64,000 nt of DNA. It comes from JALYXI01 sp963795835. Its GTDB lineage: Bacteria; Acidobacteriota; Terriglobia; Bryobacterales; Bryobacteraceae. The stretch lies in the NCBI GenBank assembly GCA_963795835.1, contig CAWCJC010000006.1, positions 248,001 to 312,000 of the forward strand, written 5' to 3'. Positions 27,240 through 35,971 of this stretch are shown piece by piece. Every line of letters starts with the position of its first letter. The first letter of the stretch is position 1. The notes beneath the pieces were generated by a model. It made no database searches. It was not told where the DNA came from and saw nothing but the letters and a program-made list of their open reading frames with translations. Position numbers and translations under genes: made by a program.

Positions 27240-30200
27240 ATGTTTCGATCAGTCCTTCTGCTCCTTATCGCCGCAACGGCCATTGCCCAGGTCAACACGG
27301 GCCGCATTGTGGGAACGGTCTTCGATCCGAATCACGCGTCGGTTCCGAATGCTCAGGTTACGGTGACGCAAAACGCGACCAATGAGCGCACCGTTGTGAC
27401 GACCAACGGAGCGGGCGAATACGCAGCCACGCCGCTGAACCCTGGCATTTATACAGTGCGGGTTGCTTTGCAGGGGTTTGAGACGACAGTGATTACGAAC
27501 CTTGAAGTCCTGGTTGGCCAATCGTCTCGCGCGGATGTGGATCTTCGCATCGGAGAGACCGCAACCAGCGTGGAAGTTTCAGGGGTGGCTCCCGTACTCG
27601 ATACGGAATCCGGCACGCTGGGCCAGGTGGTGACGAACCAGGAGATTGTGGACCTGCCGCTGAATGGCCGCAGCTTTTACGAGCTGGCGCGCTTGACGCC
27701 GGGCGCGAACTTTTTGCCGGGTGGCGGGAACCTGCTGCGCATCCGGCCGAATTATGAATCGGGAACTTCCATCAGCGGCGTGCGCGGCTCGCAGACCACG
27801 TTTCTGATGGACGGAGTCGATATCACGGACCACCATCAGGGCGGCACGCTGATCCAGACCTCGATCGACGGCTTACAGGAATTCAAAGTGCAGCAAAGCG
27901 AGTACAACTCCGAATATTCGTCCGCTGGCGGCGTGCTGAACGTATCGACCAAATCGGGTTCGAACGCCTATCACGGGGCGTTGTTTGAGTTTCTTCGCAA
28001 CGACAAGCTGGATGCGCGCGATTTTTTTGCGCCTACGCGCGGGATCTTAAAGCGCAACCAGTTTGGCGCCGACATCGGCGGGCCGGTGACGATACCCAAG
28101 CTGTATAACGGCCACAACCGCACGTTCTTCTTCGTGAACTACGAAGGCATGCGCGAGCGTCAGGGATTGATCTTCAATAACCTGGTTCCGACAGCCGCAC
28201 AGAAGCGCGGCGATTACAGCGCGCCTGGATTGAACACGCTTTACGATCCGCTGACGCAGGTGGGCAGCACGCGCCAGCCGTTCCCGGGCAATATCATTCC
28301 CGCGAATCGCCTCTCGCCACAGGCGCTGTTCTTCGCCAAGTTCGTGCCCGATGCGAACACGGCTTCGGGCACCGCCGCTTTTTCTCCGGCGCGGGCGCTC
28401 GATACAGATCAGTTCACGGTGCGAATCGATCAGCACATCTCCGATAAGCACCTGCTGTTCGGGCGCTGGAGCTGGAACAATTACAACCAGATCGAGCCGA
28501 ACGCGTTCCCCGCTCTGGGCTCCGCGCCCCTCCATACACGGGGGCAGAACGTTGTTGTCAGCTTGACTAGCACGCTGCGGCCCACGCTGATTCATGAGTT
28601 CCGGTTCAGCTATCTGCCAATTGTCGTAACGCTGGCTCCGTTTCTGCAGAACAACGACTTCCTCAAGCAGGCGGGCGTAACGGGATTCGAGGAAACCGGA
28701 CACGTGCCGGGCAGCGTAGGCTCGTTTCCTGATTTCTCGTGGAGCGGATTCTCCACTGCAGCGGGATCCACCTTCGACCAAAGGCCGAAGACTCAGGATC
28801 TGAAAGTTTACGAGTGGCTCGATTCGGTGACCTGGATCAAAGGCCGCCATATTGTAAAGGCGGGCGCAAAATTCCGCCACTGGGTTCCCTTGTTCACCGA
28901 CAGCGGCAATTACGAAGGCAGTTTCAGCTTCACCGGCGTGAATACACAAAACCCGGCAAGCGCCGCGCGTACCGGCGACAGCTTCGCTGACTTTCTGATT
29001 GGGTTGCCGCGAACAGTATCGCGCGCATTTCCGGCGGCGCCTTTCGGCGGGTATGCCACTTACAGCCACTTTTATGTGCAGGATGATTTCAAGGTGACCG
29101 ACCGGCTGACGTTGAACCTGGGACTGCGCTATGAGTACTCGCCTTTTCTGAACGGCTATAAGGGACAGGTGGGAACGTTCGACGGATCGCAAGCGAAACC
29201 GATCATCATCGCGGGCCGGGGTGACGTGCCTGACCTGACCGCCCAACCGGTAGCACCGCTGGCGTATTCGCTGTTCAGCCAGTATATTCAGACATCGAAG
29301 ACTGCAGGGCTGCCCTATTCGATCACGAAGACGGATAACAACCAATGGGCACCGCGCATTGGGCTCGCGTGGCGTCCGTTTGGGGAGCACACCGTGATTC
29401 GCGGCGGCTATGGAATCTTCTATGAAGTAGAAACCAGCGGCAACCGCGTGAACCACAACATGCTGCCCTACTTGCTGGGCGAGACGGTAACAAACGATGC
29501 GGTGCCGCCGAACCGGACGCTTGCGGATTATTTCTTGGGCCGGTCGCTGGGCAGCGTGGGGACCACGCCCTCGCTGGGCCCGGCTTATGTGAATGAGCGC
29601 ATGGGCTCCGATCAGCATTGGAGTCTTGGCGTGCAGCGACAGTTCTGGCATGACCTGGTGTTCGAAGTGGATTACGTCGGCAACCACGGCACTCATATCT
29701 CCGGGACCAATGCGTTCAACAATCCGCCCGCCGGGCCGGGAGCGATTCAAACGCGGCGGCAATTCCCGCAATTCGGCAATATTACGTACTTCTCGCAGGA
29801 CGTCGCGACTACCTACCATGCGCTGCAAACCAAGTTTGAAAAGCGGTATGGCGCGGGGTTATTTTTCCTGGCGTCGTACACGTATTCAAAATCGCTGACT
29901 ATTCAAAATACGCCGGCCGCGGGCGGCGACACTTACTTTGAAAAAGCGCTTTCCAGCTTCGACATCCCTCACAACTTTGTGGTGAGCGCGGGTTATGAAC
30001 TGCCAGTCGGCAAGGGCAAGCGATACCTTGGCGGCAGCAACAGCTTCGTGGATGGATTCCTGGGAGGCTGGCAACTACAGACGATTTACAACGTCCGCAG
30101 CGGCAGGCCGTTTACGCCTACAATTTCACGCGACGTAGCGAACACAGGTGTTGGCGGACAGCGCCCCAACCGCTTGCGCGACGGGCATCTGGATCATCCC

Positions 30201-30500
30201 ACGCTGGCGCAGTGGTTCGACGTCACAGCGTTCACCGTTCCGGCAAACTTCACGTACGGAAACTCCGGCGGATCCATACTCCGCGAGGATAGTTTCAGAG
30301 ATCTGGATTTCTCATTATTTAAAGTCTTTCGCGTGACCGAAGGTTCCAAGCTGCAGTTCCGGGCTGAGTTTTTCAACTTAACGAACACGACCAGCTTCGC
30401 CGCGCCAGGCACGAATGTGGATCTGGCTACCGGCGGCCGCATTACCAGTGCATTGAGCACGCCGCGGCAGGGGCAGTTTGCCTTGAAGTACATTTTCTGA
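27240..30500 (+). CDS. TonB-dependent receptor, Oar-like, in operon with GH39
   Basis: A 1086-residue outer-membrane receptor with a signal peptide (MFRSVLLLLIAATAIAQ), a carboxypeptidase-regulatory domain (about residues 20-105, IVGTVFDPNHASVPNAQVTV), a plug (IVDLPLNGRSFYELARLTPG, GVLNVSTKSGSN) and a barrel ending GQFALKYIF. The start is well supported by AGAGGA 9 bases upstream. Only 2 bases separate its stop from the GH39 gene, so the ligand is probably an oligosaccharide that the linked enzyme degrades, by analogy with polysaccharide-utilisation loci. No SusD-like partner is present. Confidence 0.88.
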   Translation: MFRSVLLLLIAATAIAQVNTGRIVGTVFDPNHASVPNAQVTVTQNATNERTVVTTNGAGEYAATPLNPGIYTVRVALQGFETTVITNLEVLVGQSSRADVDLRIGETATSVEVSGVAPVLDTESGTLGQVVTNQEIVDLPLNGRSFYELARLTPGANFLPGGGNLLRIRPNYESGTSISGVRGSQTTFLMDGVDITDHHQGGTLIQTSIDGLQEFKVQQSEYNSEYSSAGGVLNVSTKSGSNAYHGALFEFLRNDKLDARDFFAPTRGILKRNQFGADIGGPVTIPKLYNGHNRTFFFVNYEGMRERQGLIFNNLVPTAAQKRGDYSAPGLNTLYDPLTQVGSTRQPFPGNIIPANRLSPQALFFAKFVPDANTASGTAAFSPARALDTDQFTVRIDQHISDKHLLFGRWSWNNYNQIEPNAFPALGSAPLHTRGQNVVVSLTSTLRPTLIHEFRFSYLPIVVTLAPFLQNNDFLKQAGVTGFEETGHVPGSVGSFPDFSWSGFSTAAGSTFDQRPKTQDLKVYEWLDSVTWIKGRHIVKAGAKFRHWVPLFTDSGNYEGSFSFTGVNTQNPASAARTGDSFADFLIGLPRTVSRAFPAAPFGGYATYSHFYVQDDFKVTDRLTLNLGLRYEYSPFLNGYKGQVGTFDGSQAKPIIIAGRGDVPDLTAQPVAPLAYSLFSQYIQTSKTAGLPYSITKTDNNQWAPRIGLAWRPFGEHTVIRGGYGIFYEVETSGNRVNHNMLPYLLGETVTNDAVPPNRTLADYFLGRSLGSVGTTPSLGPAYVNERMGSDQHWSLGVQRQFWHDLVFEVDYVGNHGTHISGTNAFNNPPAGPGAIQTRRQFPQFGNITYFSQDVATTYHALQTKFEKRYGAGLFFLASYTYSKSLTIQNTPAAGGDTYFEKALSSFDIPHNFVVSAGYELPVGKGKRYLGGSNSFVDGFLGGWQLQTIYNVRSGRPFTPTISRDVANTGVGGQRPNRLRDGHLDHPTLAQWFDVTAFTVPANFTYGNSGGSILREDSFRDLDFSLFKVFRVTEGSKLQFRAEFFNLTNTTSFAAPGTNVDLATGGRITSALSTPRQGQFALKYIF

Positions 30501-30502
30501 GG

Positions 30503-32128
30503 ATGAACACTATGCGCAGGTTGCTGTTGTCGATTGTGATTGCCGGTGCCGCACTGGCTCAGGACCCGGTCACGATCCGGGTGGATGTGGAGAAGCGCTT
30601 GGGGCCGATGAAGCCGATCTGGAGCTACTTCGGATACGACGAACCGAACTATACCTATACGGCGAACGGCACCAAACTGGTGGGCGAGCTGGCGGTGCTG
30701 CATGCGCCGGTTTACATTCGCGCGCATTCCATGCTGAGCACGGGCGATGGGTCGCTGGCGCTGAAATGGGGGTCGACGAATGCCTATACCGAAGACGCGA
30801 ACGGGAAGCCGGTGTACGACTGGACGATTGTGGACCGCATCTTCGACACGTATACGAAGGCTCACGCGAAGCCGTTTGTCGAGATCGGTTTTATGCCGAA
30901 GGCGCTTTCCACAACACCGGAACCGTATCAGCACAACTGGCCCAAAACCAAGATCAGCGCCGGCTGGGCGTTCCCGCCGAAGGATTACGCCAAATGGGGC
31001 GAACTGGTTTACCAGTGGACCAAGCACTCTGTGGAACGGTACGGCGAGGCGGAAGTAAACACCTGGTACTGGGAAGTATGGAACGAACCGGATATCGAAT
31101 ACTGGCGCGGCACGCCGGAGGAGTACGACAAGCTTTACGACACCGCCGTGCGCGCCGTGAAGCGGGCGGCGCCGCGGGCGCGCGTGGGCGGCCCTGCCAC
31201 TACGAGCCCTTCGGGAACGAAGGCTGGCGAATATCTGCGGCAGTTTCTGGCGTTCTGCGATAAGACCGGTGCGCCTCTCGATTTCGTGACCTATCACGCG
31301 AAAGGCCGGCCAACGAACACCGCGGGGCATGTACAGATGGGCCTTTCGAAGAACCTGCTGGATGTTCAAGAAGGCATGAAGATACTGGCGAGCTTCCCGA
31401 AATATGCCAAGCTGCCGATCATCCTGAGTGAGGCCGACCCGGAAGGCTGCGCGGCTTGTTCGCTGAGCATGGGCTACAAGCAGAACGGCTATCGCAACGG
31501 GACCATGTACCCGACCTATACCGCGACCCTGATGAACAGCATTATCAATCTGGCCGATGAACAGAAGGCCAACATAGAAGGCATGCTGACCTGGGCCTTC
31601 GAGTTCGAAGGGCAGCCCTGGTTCGATGGCTTCCGGACACTGGCGACGAACGGCGTGGATAAGCCGGTCCTGAATGTGTTCCGCATGGCACAGAAGCTGA
31701 CCGGCGACCGCGTAACTGTTCAAAGCTCCGGTGCGATTCCGACGGCGCAGATTATCGCGAACGGAGTGCGGACCTCGCCCGATGTGAACGCGCTGGCTAC
31801 GCGCGAGGGAAACACGGTCACGGTGATGGCGTGGAATTATCATGATGACGATTTGCCCGGGCCAGACGCTCCCGTACATCTGGTGTTGAACAATATGCCA
31901 AAGAAGACAATGACCGTGGAGCACTACCGGATCGATCAGACCCATAGCAACTCCTACACGGCGTGGCAGAAAATGGGATCGCCCCAGCACCCGACGGCGG
32001 ACCAGTACAAACAACTGGAAGCTTCCGGGCACCTTGAAAAACTCACGGGGACCCAGAAGCTGAAGGGCAGTGAGATGGATTTCACTCTGCCCCGGCAATC
32101 GGTGAGCTTAATTCAGATTCACTGGTAA
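30503..32128 (+). CDS. GH39-like glycosidase (beta-xylosidase type), secreted
   Basis: A 541-residue protein with a signal peptide (RRLLLSIVIAGAALAQ). The clan GH-A acid/base motif is WEVWNEPD (E195). A second glutamate in PIILSEADPEG (E310) is in the nucleophile position on strand 7. These and the overall layout fit GH39 (beta-xylosidase/iduronidase-like), with a C-terminal beta-sandwich from about residue 400 (NTVTVMAWNYHDDD). It follows the receptor gene by 2 bases and is surely co-transcribed. Substrate specificity, xylan-type versus other glycans, is inferred from the family only. Confidence 0.8.
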   Translation: MNTMRRLLLSIVIAGAALAQDPVTIRVDVEKRLGPMKPIWSYFGYDEPNYTYTANGTKLVGELAVLHAPVYIRAHSMLSTGDGSLALKWGSTNAYTEDANGKPVYDWTIVDRIFDTYTKAHAKPFVEIGFMPKALSTTPEPYQHNWPKTKISAGWAFPPKDYAKWGELVYQWTKHSVERYGEAEVNTWYWEVWNEPDIEYWRGTPEEYDKLYDTAVRAVKRAAPRARVGGPATTSPSGTKAGEYLRQFLAFCDKTGAPLDFVTYHAKGRPTNTAGHVQMGLSKNLLDVQEGMKILASFPKYAKLPIILSEADPEGCAACSLSMGYKQNGYRNGTMYPTYTATLMNSIINLADEQKANIEGMLTWAFEFEGQPWFDGFRTLATNGVDKPVLNVFRMAQKLTGDRVTVQSSGAIPTAQIIANGVRTSPDVNALATREGNTVTVMAWNYHDDDLPGPDAPVHLVLNNMPKKTMTVEHYRIDQTHSNSYTAWQKMGSPQHPTADQYKQLEASGHLEKLTGTQKLKGSEMDFTLPRQSVSLIQIHW

Positions 32129-33276
32129 AGATCAGTTGCCGATTGGCAGTATCAACGTGTGGTTCCTGTATTGCTGCTGAAACCTGCCTTCGATCGCCCA
32201 GTCCGGTAACGGCACTTTGCGGACTTCAGAAGATGCTACTCGGCAGGGTTTGGTGGCTGCTACTGCGAGACGCCAGCGTAGTGTTTGCATATCCCGGCGA
32301 TTGGCATACAATGTGTCAGCGGTTTCGGTCCGACTCACGCCTTCTGTAAAACGAGATGATCATGGCTCGAACGCGGAAAGCCCTCGAACCAATGGTCCGT
32401 TTCAGAAGATGAGCTCGCCAGCGCTCCATGGATGAGGGTTGCTTAAACCAAGTTAGGCGTGAAAGAGTCGCGTGGCTGTCAGGACCTTCGAATGTGAGTT
32501 TATTCCTCGATGAGCCGTACACAGTGACCGATTTTTCGCTGGCTCGAGTTGGAACCAGGCCTTCGATCACGAAGTCGCGAAAAAAGTGCGCCGACAGTCC
32601 AGTGGGAAAGCGTTTCGATGTGAGACTGGTAATCCCACGTGGCGACATATCCAGTATCTACGCAGTCGAGTACGTGACACGCAGAGTCGTTACTGAGGAC
32701 AAGAAGGGAGGGACAGGTTGCATGAGTTGGGCCGACATCTGTCCATTCGTTGGTACAAAATGCGGCCGACCGGGCGATCACCGAACGGCCTTGTTACAGC
32801 ACCGGAGGGCAAACGCAGTTCGTAAGAGACGAGGCCCCACGAGCCGATGAACCTGGCTGGAATGACAGACCCAGCGCGTTGGCCGAATGCGGCCCCGGCA
32901 ATGCAGAAGACGACGAGCATCCTGTACATGAGGGTTGAGTTTACAACAGATCTTTGCCACACAAGGCCGTAGGTCACGAAGCGGGGTGACGCCGCACTCC
33001 ACTCGGCGATCCTGCCTGAATTACGGCGTTGCCGGAATGTGGGCGAGTGGCCCTTGTGGGACGGCGAAGGGTAGATCTACACTCTTGCTAAGGATCACGA
33101 TCCACCTTGGCCATTGCCTCTAAGCTGCGGCGCGCGGAGCCGCCTTAGTATAACGTGCTGTTGAAGAACGTCAACTCACCGACAAGCCATCACCGCCGCT
33201 AAATTGGAGCCCTTCAACGGCTCCTGCGCGAGCAAAAGCGCGGAGGCGGTAAAGCTTTGGACTGTATGAGATGAAA
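32129..33276. other. Gene-poor interval with decayed sequence
   Basis: Between the GH39 stop and the tRNA there are 1.15 kb with only short open frames on both strands. None of these reads as an intact protein. The only recognisable content is the broken lipocalin-like gene at about 32430-32932. I see no identifiable RNA gene, long repeat or IS end in 32129-32429 or 32933-33276. A minus-strand frame ending NHTLILPIGN at 32132 looks protein-like but has no family I recognise. Confidence 0.5.
32430..32932 (-). pseudogene. Decayed lipocalin-like-domain protein gene
   Basis: A minus-strand ATG at 32932 opens a signal peptide (MYRMLVVFCIAGAAFGQ) and a typical lipocalin-like start: FIGSWGLVSYELRLPSGAV, PFGDRPVGRILY. 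The expected continuation, NGQMSAQLMQPVPPF, is in another frame (break at about 32748-32755). Later fragments (YGSSRNKLTFEG and RLTWFK, matching the usual end of the domain) are in yet another frame after an in-frame stop. More than one break is needed, and the first one is not a single-base insertion. This therefore looks like real decay rather than one sequencing error. The domain assignment is from the pattern of the small secreted lipocalin-like family. Confidence 0.5.
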
Positions 33277-33356
<80 letters not shown>

Positions 33357-33408
33357 CCTCAAGTCTAGCCCGTTGCGTATTCATTACACAAGCAGATAGC
33401 CTTAAAGC

Positions 33409-34701
33409 TTGCCGCAAGCCTCGCCGCGCGATCTGCCGTCTGTTCATCAGGTGCTGGAGCGCCTTCCCCCCGCGGCCCGCCGATTTCCCCACGATCTTGC
33501 CGTCTTTGAGATTCGGCGCATTCTCGCGGAGGCCCGAACTACGCCCCTATCAGCGCCCATTGAAGACACGGTCGCCACTGCGCTCTCCCGCTGGACGACG
33601 CCTTCGCTCCAGGGCGTCATCAATGCCACAGGGGTTGTGCTTCACACCAATCTGGGCCGTGCCCCCCTGGGTCCCGCGTCCCCAATCCCCGGCTACAGCA
33701 ACCTTGAGTATGATCTCAAAACGGGCCGCCGCGGCAAGCGCGATACCCATCTCGACGCCCTGCTGCAGAAGCTGCTGGGCGCTCCCGCCGTCGTCGTGAA
33801 CAATGGCGCGGCAGCGCTGTATCTCGCCCTCCGCGAGCTCGCCGCCGAGGGTGAAGTCATCGTCTCCCGCGGCGAGTTGATCGAGATCGGCGATGGCTTT
33901 CGCATCCCCGACATCATGACCAGCTCCGGCGCGAAGCTGCGTGAAGTCGGCACCACCAACCGAACCCGCATTGAAGACTACCGCGAAGCCATCAACCAGA
34001 ACACTCGCCTCATCCTCCGCGTCCACCCCAGTAACTTTCAGATGACCGGCTTCACCGGGCGTCCCACGCTGAGGGAACTCGCCGCCCTTGCCCGCGAGTC
34101 CGGCGTCCCGCTCCACGAAGACCTCGGCAGCGGCTGCCTGGTCGACCTCAGCCCTTTCGGCATCCGCGAACCCCTGATCCAGGAAAGTCTGCAGGCTGGC
34201 GTGAACTTGGTCTCCTTCAGCGGCGATAAGCTCCTCGGAGGGCCGCAATCGGGCCTCCTCGCGGGCAGTGAAGACCTCGTCAAGCGTTTGCGGCGCAATC
34301 CCATGTTCCGCGCGCTTCGTGTTGATAAGCTGATCACCGGCGCAATGGAACGAACCCTCCGTGCCCTGGTCCTCGAAGACTGGGAGTCGCTCCCCGCTTT
34401 GCAGATGCTCCGGCTTAGCTCCGAAGAAATCCGCGGCCGCGCCGAGGCCATGGCCTCTCAAATCCCTGGTGCTCTGGTCATTCCGGGCGAAAGCGTCACC
34501 GGCGGCGGTGCCACCCCGGAACAGACGCTCCCCACCTATCTAATCGCCCTCAACGCCGCAGCTGAACCGGGCCTGCGCGCGGGGTCGCCTCCCGTCATCG
34601 CGCGCATCTCGCAAGGCAAGCTGCTTGTCGATCTCCGTACCGTCTTCTTGTCTGAAGAACCGGCGCTGCTCGAAGCGCTCCTCCAATATGATCACCGTTA
34701 A
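33409..34701 (+). CDS. selA: L-seryl-tRNA(Sec) selenium transferase
   Basis: A 430-residue PLP enzyme that converts Ser-tRNA(Sec) to Sec-tRNA(Sec) with selenophosphate. Landmarks are INATGVVLHTNLGRAPL (about residues 71-87), VVVNNGAAALYLAL, LHEDLGSGCLVDL and the PLP-lysine motif SFSGDKLLGGPQSGL (K274). The start is TTG at 33409, 55 bases from the divergent tRNA-Pro. selB, selD and tRNA-Sec are not in the window. The stop overlaps the MFS transporter start by 14 bases, so selA is transcribed with unrelated sugar genes. Its presence implies selenoproteins elsewhere in the genome. Confidence 0.92.
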   Translation: MPQASPRDLPSVHQVLERLPPAARRFPHDLAVFEIRRILAEARTTPLSAPIEDTVATALSRWTTPSLQGVINATGVVLHTNLGRAPLGPASPIPGYSNLEYDLKTGRRGKRDTHLDALLQKLLGAPAVVVNNGAAALYLALRELAAEGEVIVSRGELIEIGDGFRIPDIMTSSGAKLREVGTTNRTRIEDYREAINQNTRLILRVHPSNFQMTGFTGRPTLRELAALARESGVPLHEDLGSGCLVDLSPFGIREPLIQESLQAGVNLVSFSGDKLLGGPQSGLLAGSEDLVKRLRRNPMFRALRVDKLITGAMERTLRALVLEDWESLPALQMLRLSSEEIRGRAEAMASQIPGALVIPGESVTGGGATPEQTLPTYLIALNAAAEPGLRAGSPPVIARISQGKLLVDLRTVFLSEEPALLEALLQYDHR

Positions 34702-35971
34702 GCCACAAGCGAAACCCATCCTCACCACTCGCCAGATTGCGACCCTCAGCTTCGGGTTTTTCGGCATTCAGTTCGGCTGGAATCTGCAACTCGCGAACAT
34801 GAGCGCCATCTATCAATACCTGGGCGCGAACCCCGATCAAATTCCCATCCTCTGGCTCGCCGCGCCGCTCACCGGCTTGCTGGTCCAACCCGTCATCGGC
34901 CATATGAGCGACCGCACCTGGAACCGCTTCGGACGCCGTCGCCCTTACTTCCTGGCCGGCGCGATCCTCAGCGCCATCGCGCTGTTTCTCATGCCCTCCA
35001 GCACCAGCCTGCTTACCGCCGCGCTTCTGCTCTGGGTCCTCGACGCTTCCATCAACATCAGCATGGAACCCTTTCGGGCCTTTGTAGCCGATATGCTCCC
35101 CAAATCCCAGCATGCCGCCGGATATGCCATGCAAAGCATGTTCATCGGCCTGGGAGCGATCGCCGCCTCTGCCCTGCCCTGGTTCTTAGGCCGCTTCCTG
35201 CAACCTGAAACGTCTGCCCACCTCATTCCTGAAGCCATACGCATCTCTTTCCGCGCCGGCGCGGTCGTCTTCTTGGGCGCGGTGCTGTGGACGGTATCGC
35301 GCACCAAGGAATACCCGCCCACCGAACCGCCCGAGCCCTTTGAATGGAGTTCCCTGACGCGCGCCTTCGCAACCATGCCCCTGGTCATGAAGCGTCTCGC
35401 GCTCGTGCAGGTGGCGACCTGGCTCGGGCTGTTCTGGATGTGGCTCTACTTCACGGTTACCGTTGCCACTAAGGTCTTCGGCGGCGCTGACCCGCAATCG
35501 CCCGCTTACACGCGCGGCGTCGAGTGGGCCAACCTCTGCTTCGGCATGTACTCGGTGGTCTGCTTCCTGTTCTCGCTTTGCTTGCCCGCCGTCAGCCGGA
35601 AGCTCGGGCGCCGCAACACTCATACCGTCTGCCTGATCGCCGGCGCCTTGGGGCTGCTCTCGGTCGGCATCATTACGGACTACCGCCTGCTGCTGCTTTC
35701 CATGACGGGCGTGGGCATTGCTTGGGCCAGCATTCTATCCATCCCTTATGCCATGCTGGCGGGGTCGCTCCCCGTCAACAAGACCGGCTTCTATATGGGC
35801 GTCTTCAACTTCTTCATCGTCATCCCGGAGATCTGCGCCTCCCTCGGCTTCGGTTGGGTGATGCGCAACGTGCTTTCGAACAACACGCTCGCCGCAGTCG
35901 TCTCGGGCGGAGTCTGTCTGCTCATCGCCGCCGCTCTCATGCGCATGGTTCCTGAGGAAGCCGCCGTATGA
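34688..35971 (+). CDS. MFS sugar transporter (GPH/sucrose-maltose type)
   Basis: About 427 residues with roughly 12 hydrophobic segments. The loop SDRTWNRFGRRRPYF (about residues 75-89) is the signature of glycoside-cation symporters and plant-type sucrose carriers. The start is ATG at 34688 (MITVKPQAKPILTTRQ); an upstream in-frame ATG lies within selA and would add an unlikely basic leader. It overlaps the amylase gene by 4 bases (ATGA), so import of maltose or maltodextrin released by that enzyme is the natural inference. Substrate and coupling ion are not proven by sequence. Confidence 0.85.
   Translation: MITVKPQAKPILTTRQIATLSFGFFGIQFGWNLQLANMSAIYQYLGANPDQIPILWLAAPLTGLLVQPVIGHMSDRTWNRFGRRRPYFLAGAILSAIALFLMPSSTSLLTAALLLWVLDASINISMEPFRAFVADMLPKSQHAAGYAMQSMFIGLGAIAASALPWFLGRFLQPETSAHLIPEAIRISFRAGAVVFLGAVLWTVSRTKEYPPTEPPEPFEWSSLTRAFATMPLVMKRLALVQVATWLGLFWMWLYFTVTVATKVFGGADPQSPAYTRGVEWANLCFGMYSVVCFLFSLCLPAVSRKLGRRNTHTVCLIAGALGLLSVGIITDYRLLLLSMTGVGIAWASILSIPYAMLAGSLPVNKTGFYMGVFNFFIVIPEICASLGFGWVMRNVLSNNTLAAVVSGGVCLLIAAALMRMVPEEAAV

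Noticed and set aside
28047..29828. 593-codon minus-strand frame inside the receptor at 27240-30500
   Set aside because: It is antisense shadow; the plus strand encodes an intact Oar-like receptor through the whole stretch.
30194..32098. 634-codon minus-strand frame opposite the receptor end and GH39 gene
   Set aside because: It mirrors two strongly recognisable plus-strand genes. Its product is Arg/His/Val-rich without domains, as expected for the antisense of high-GC coding sequence.
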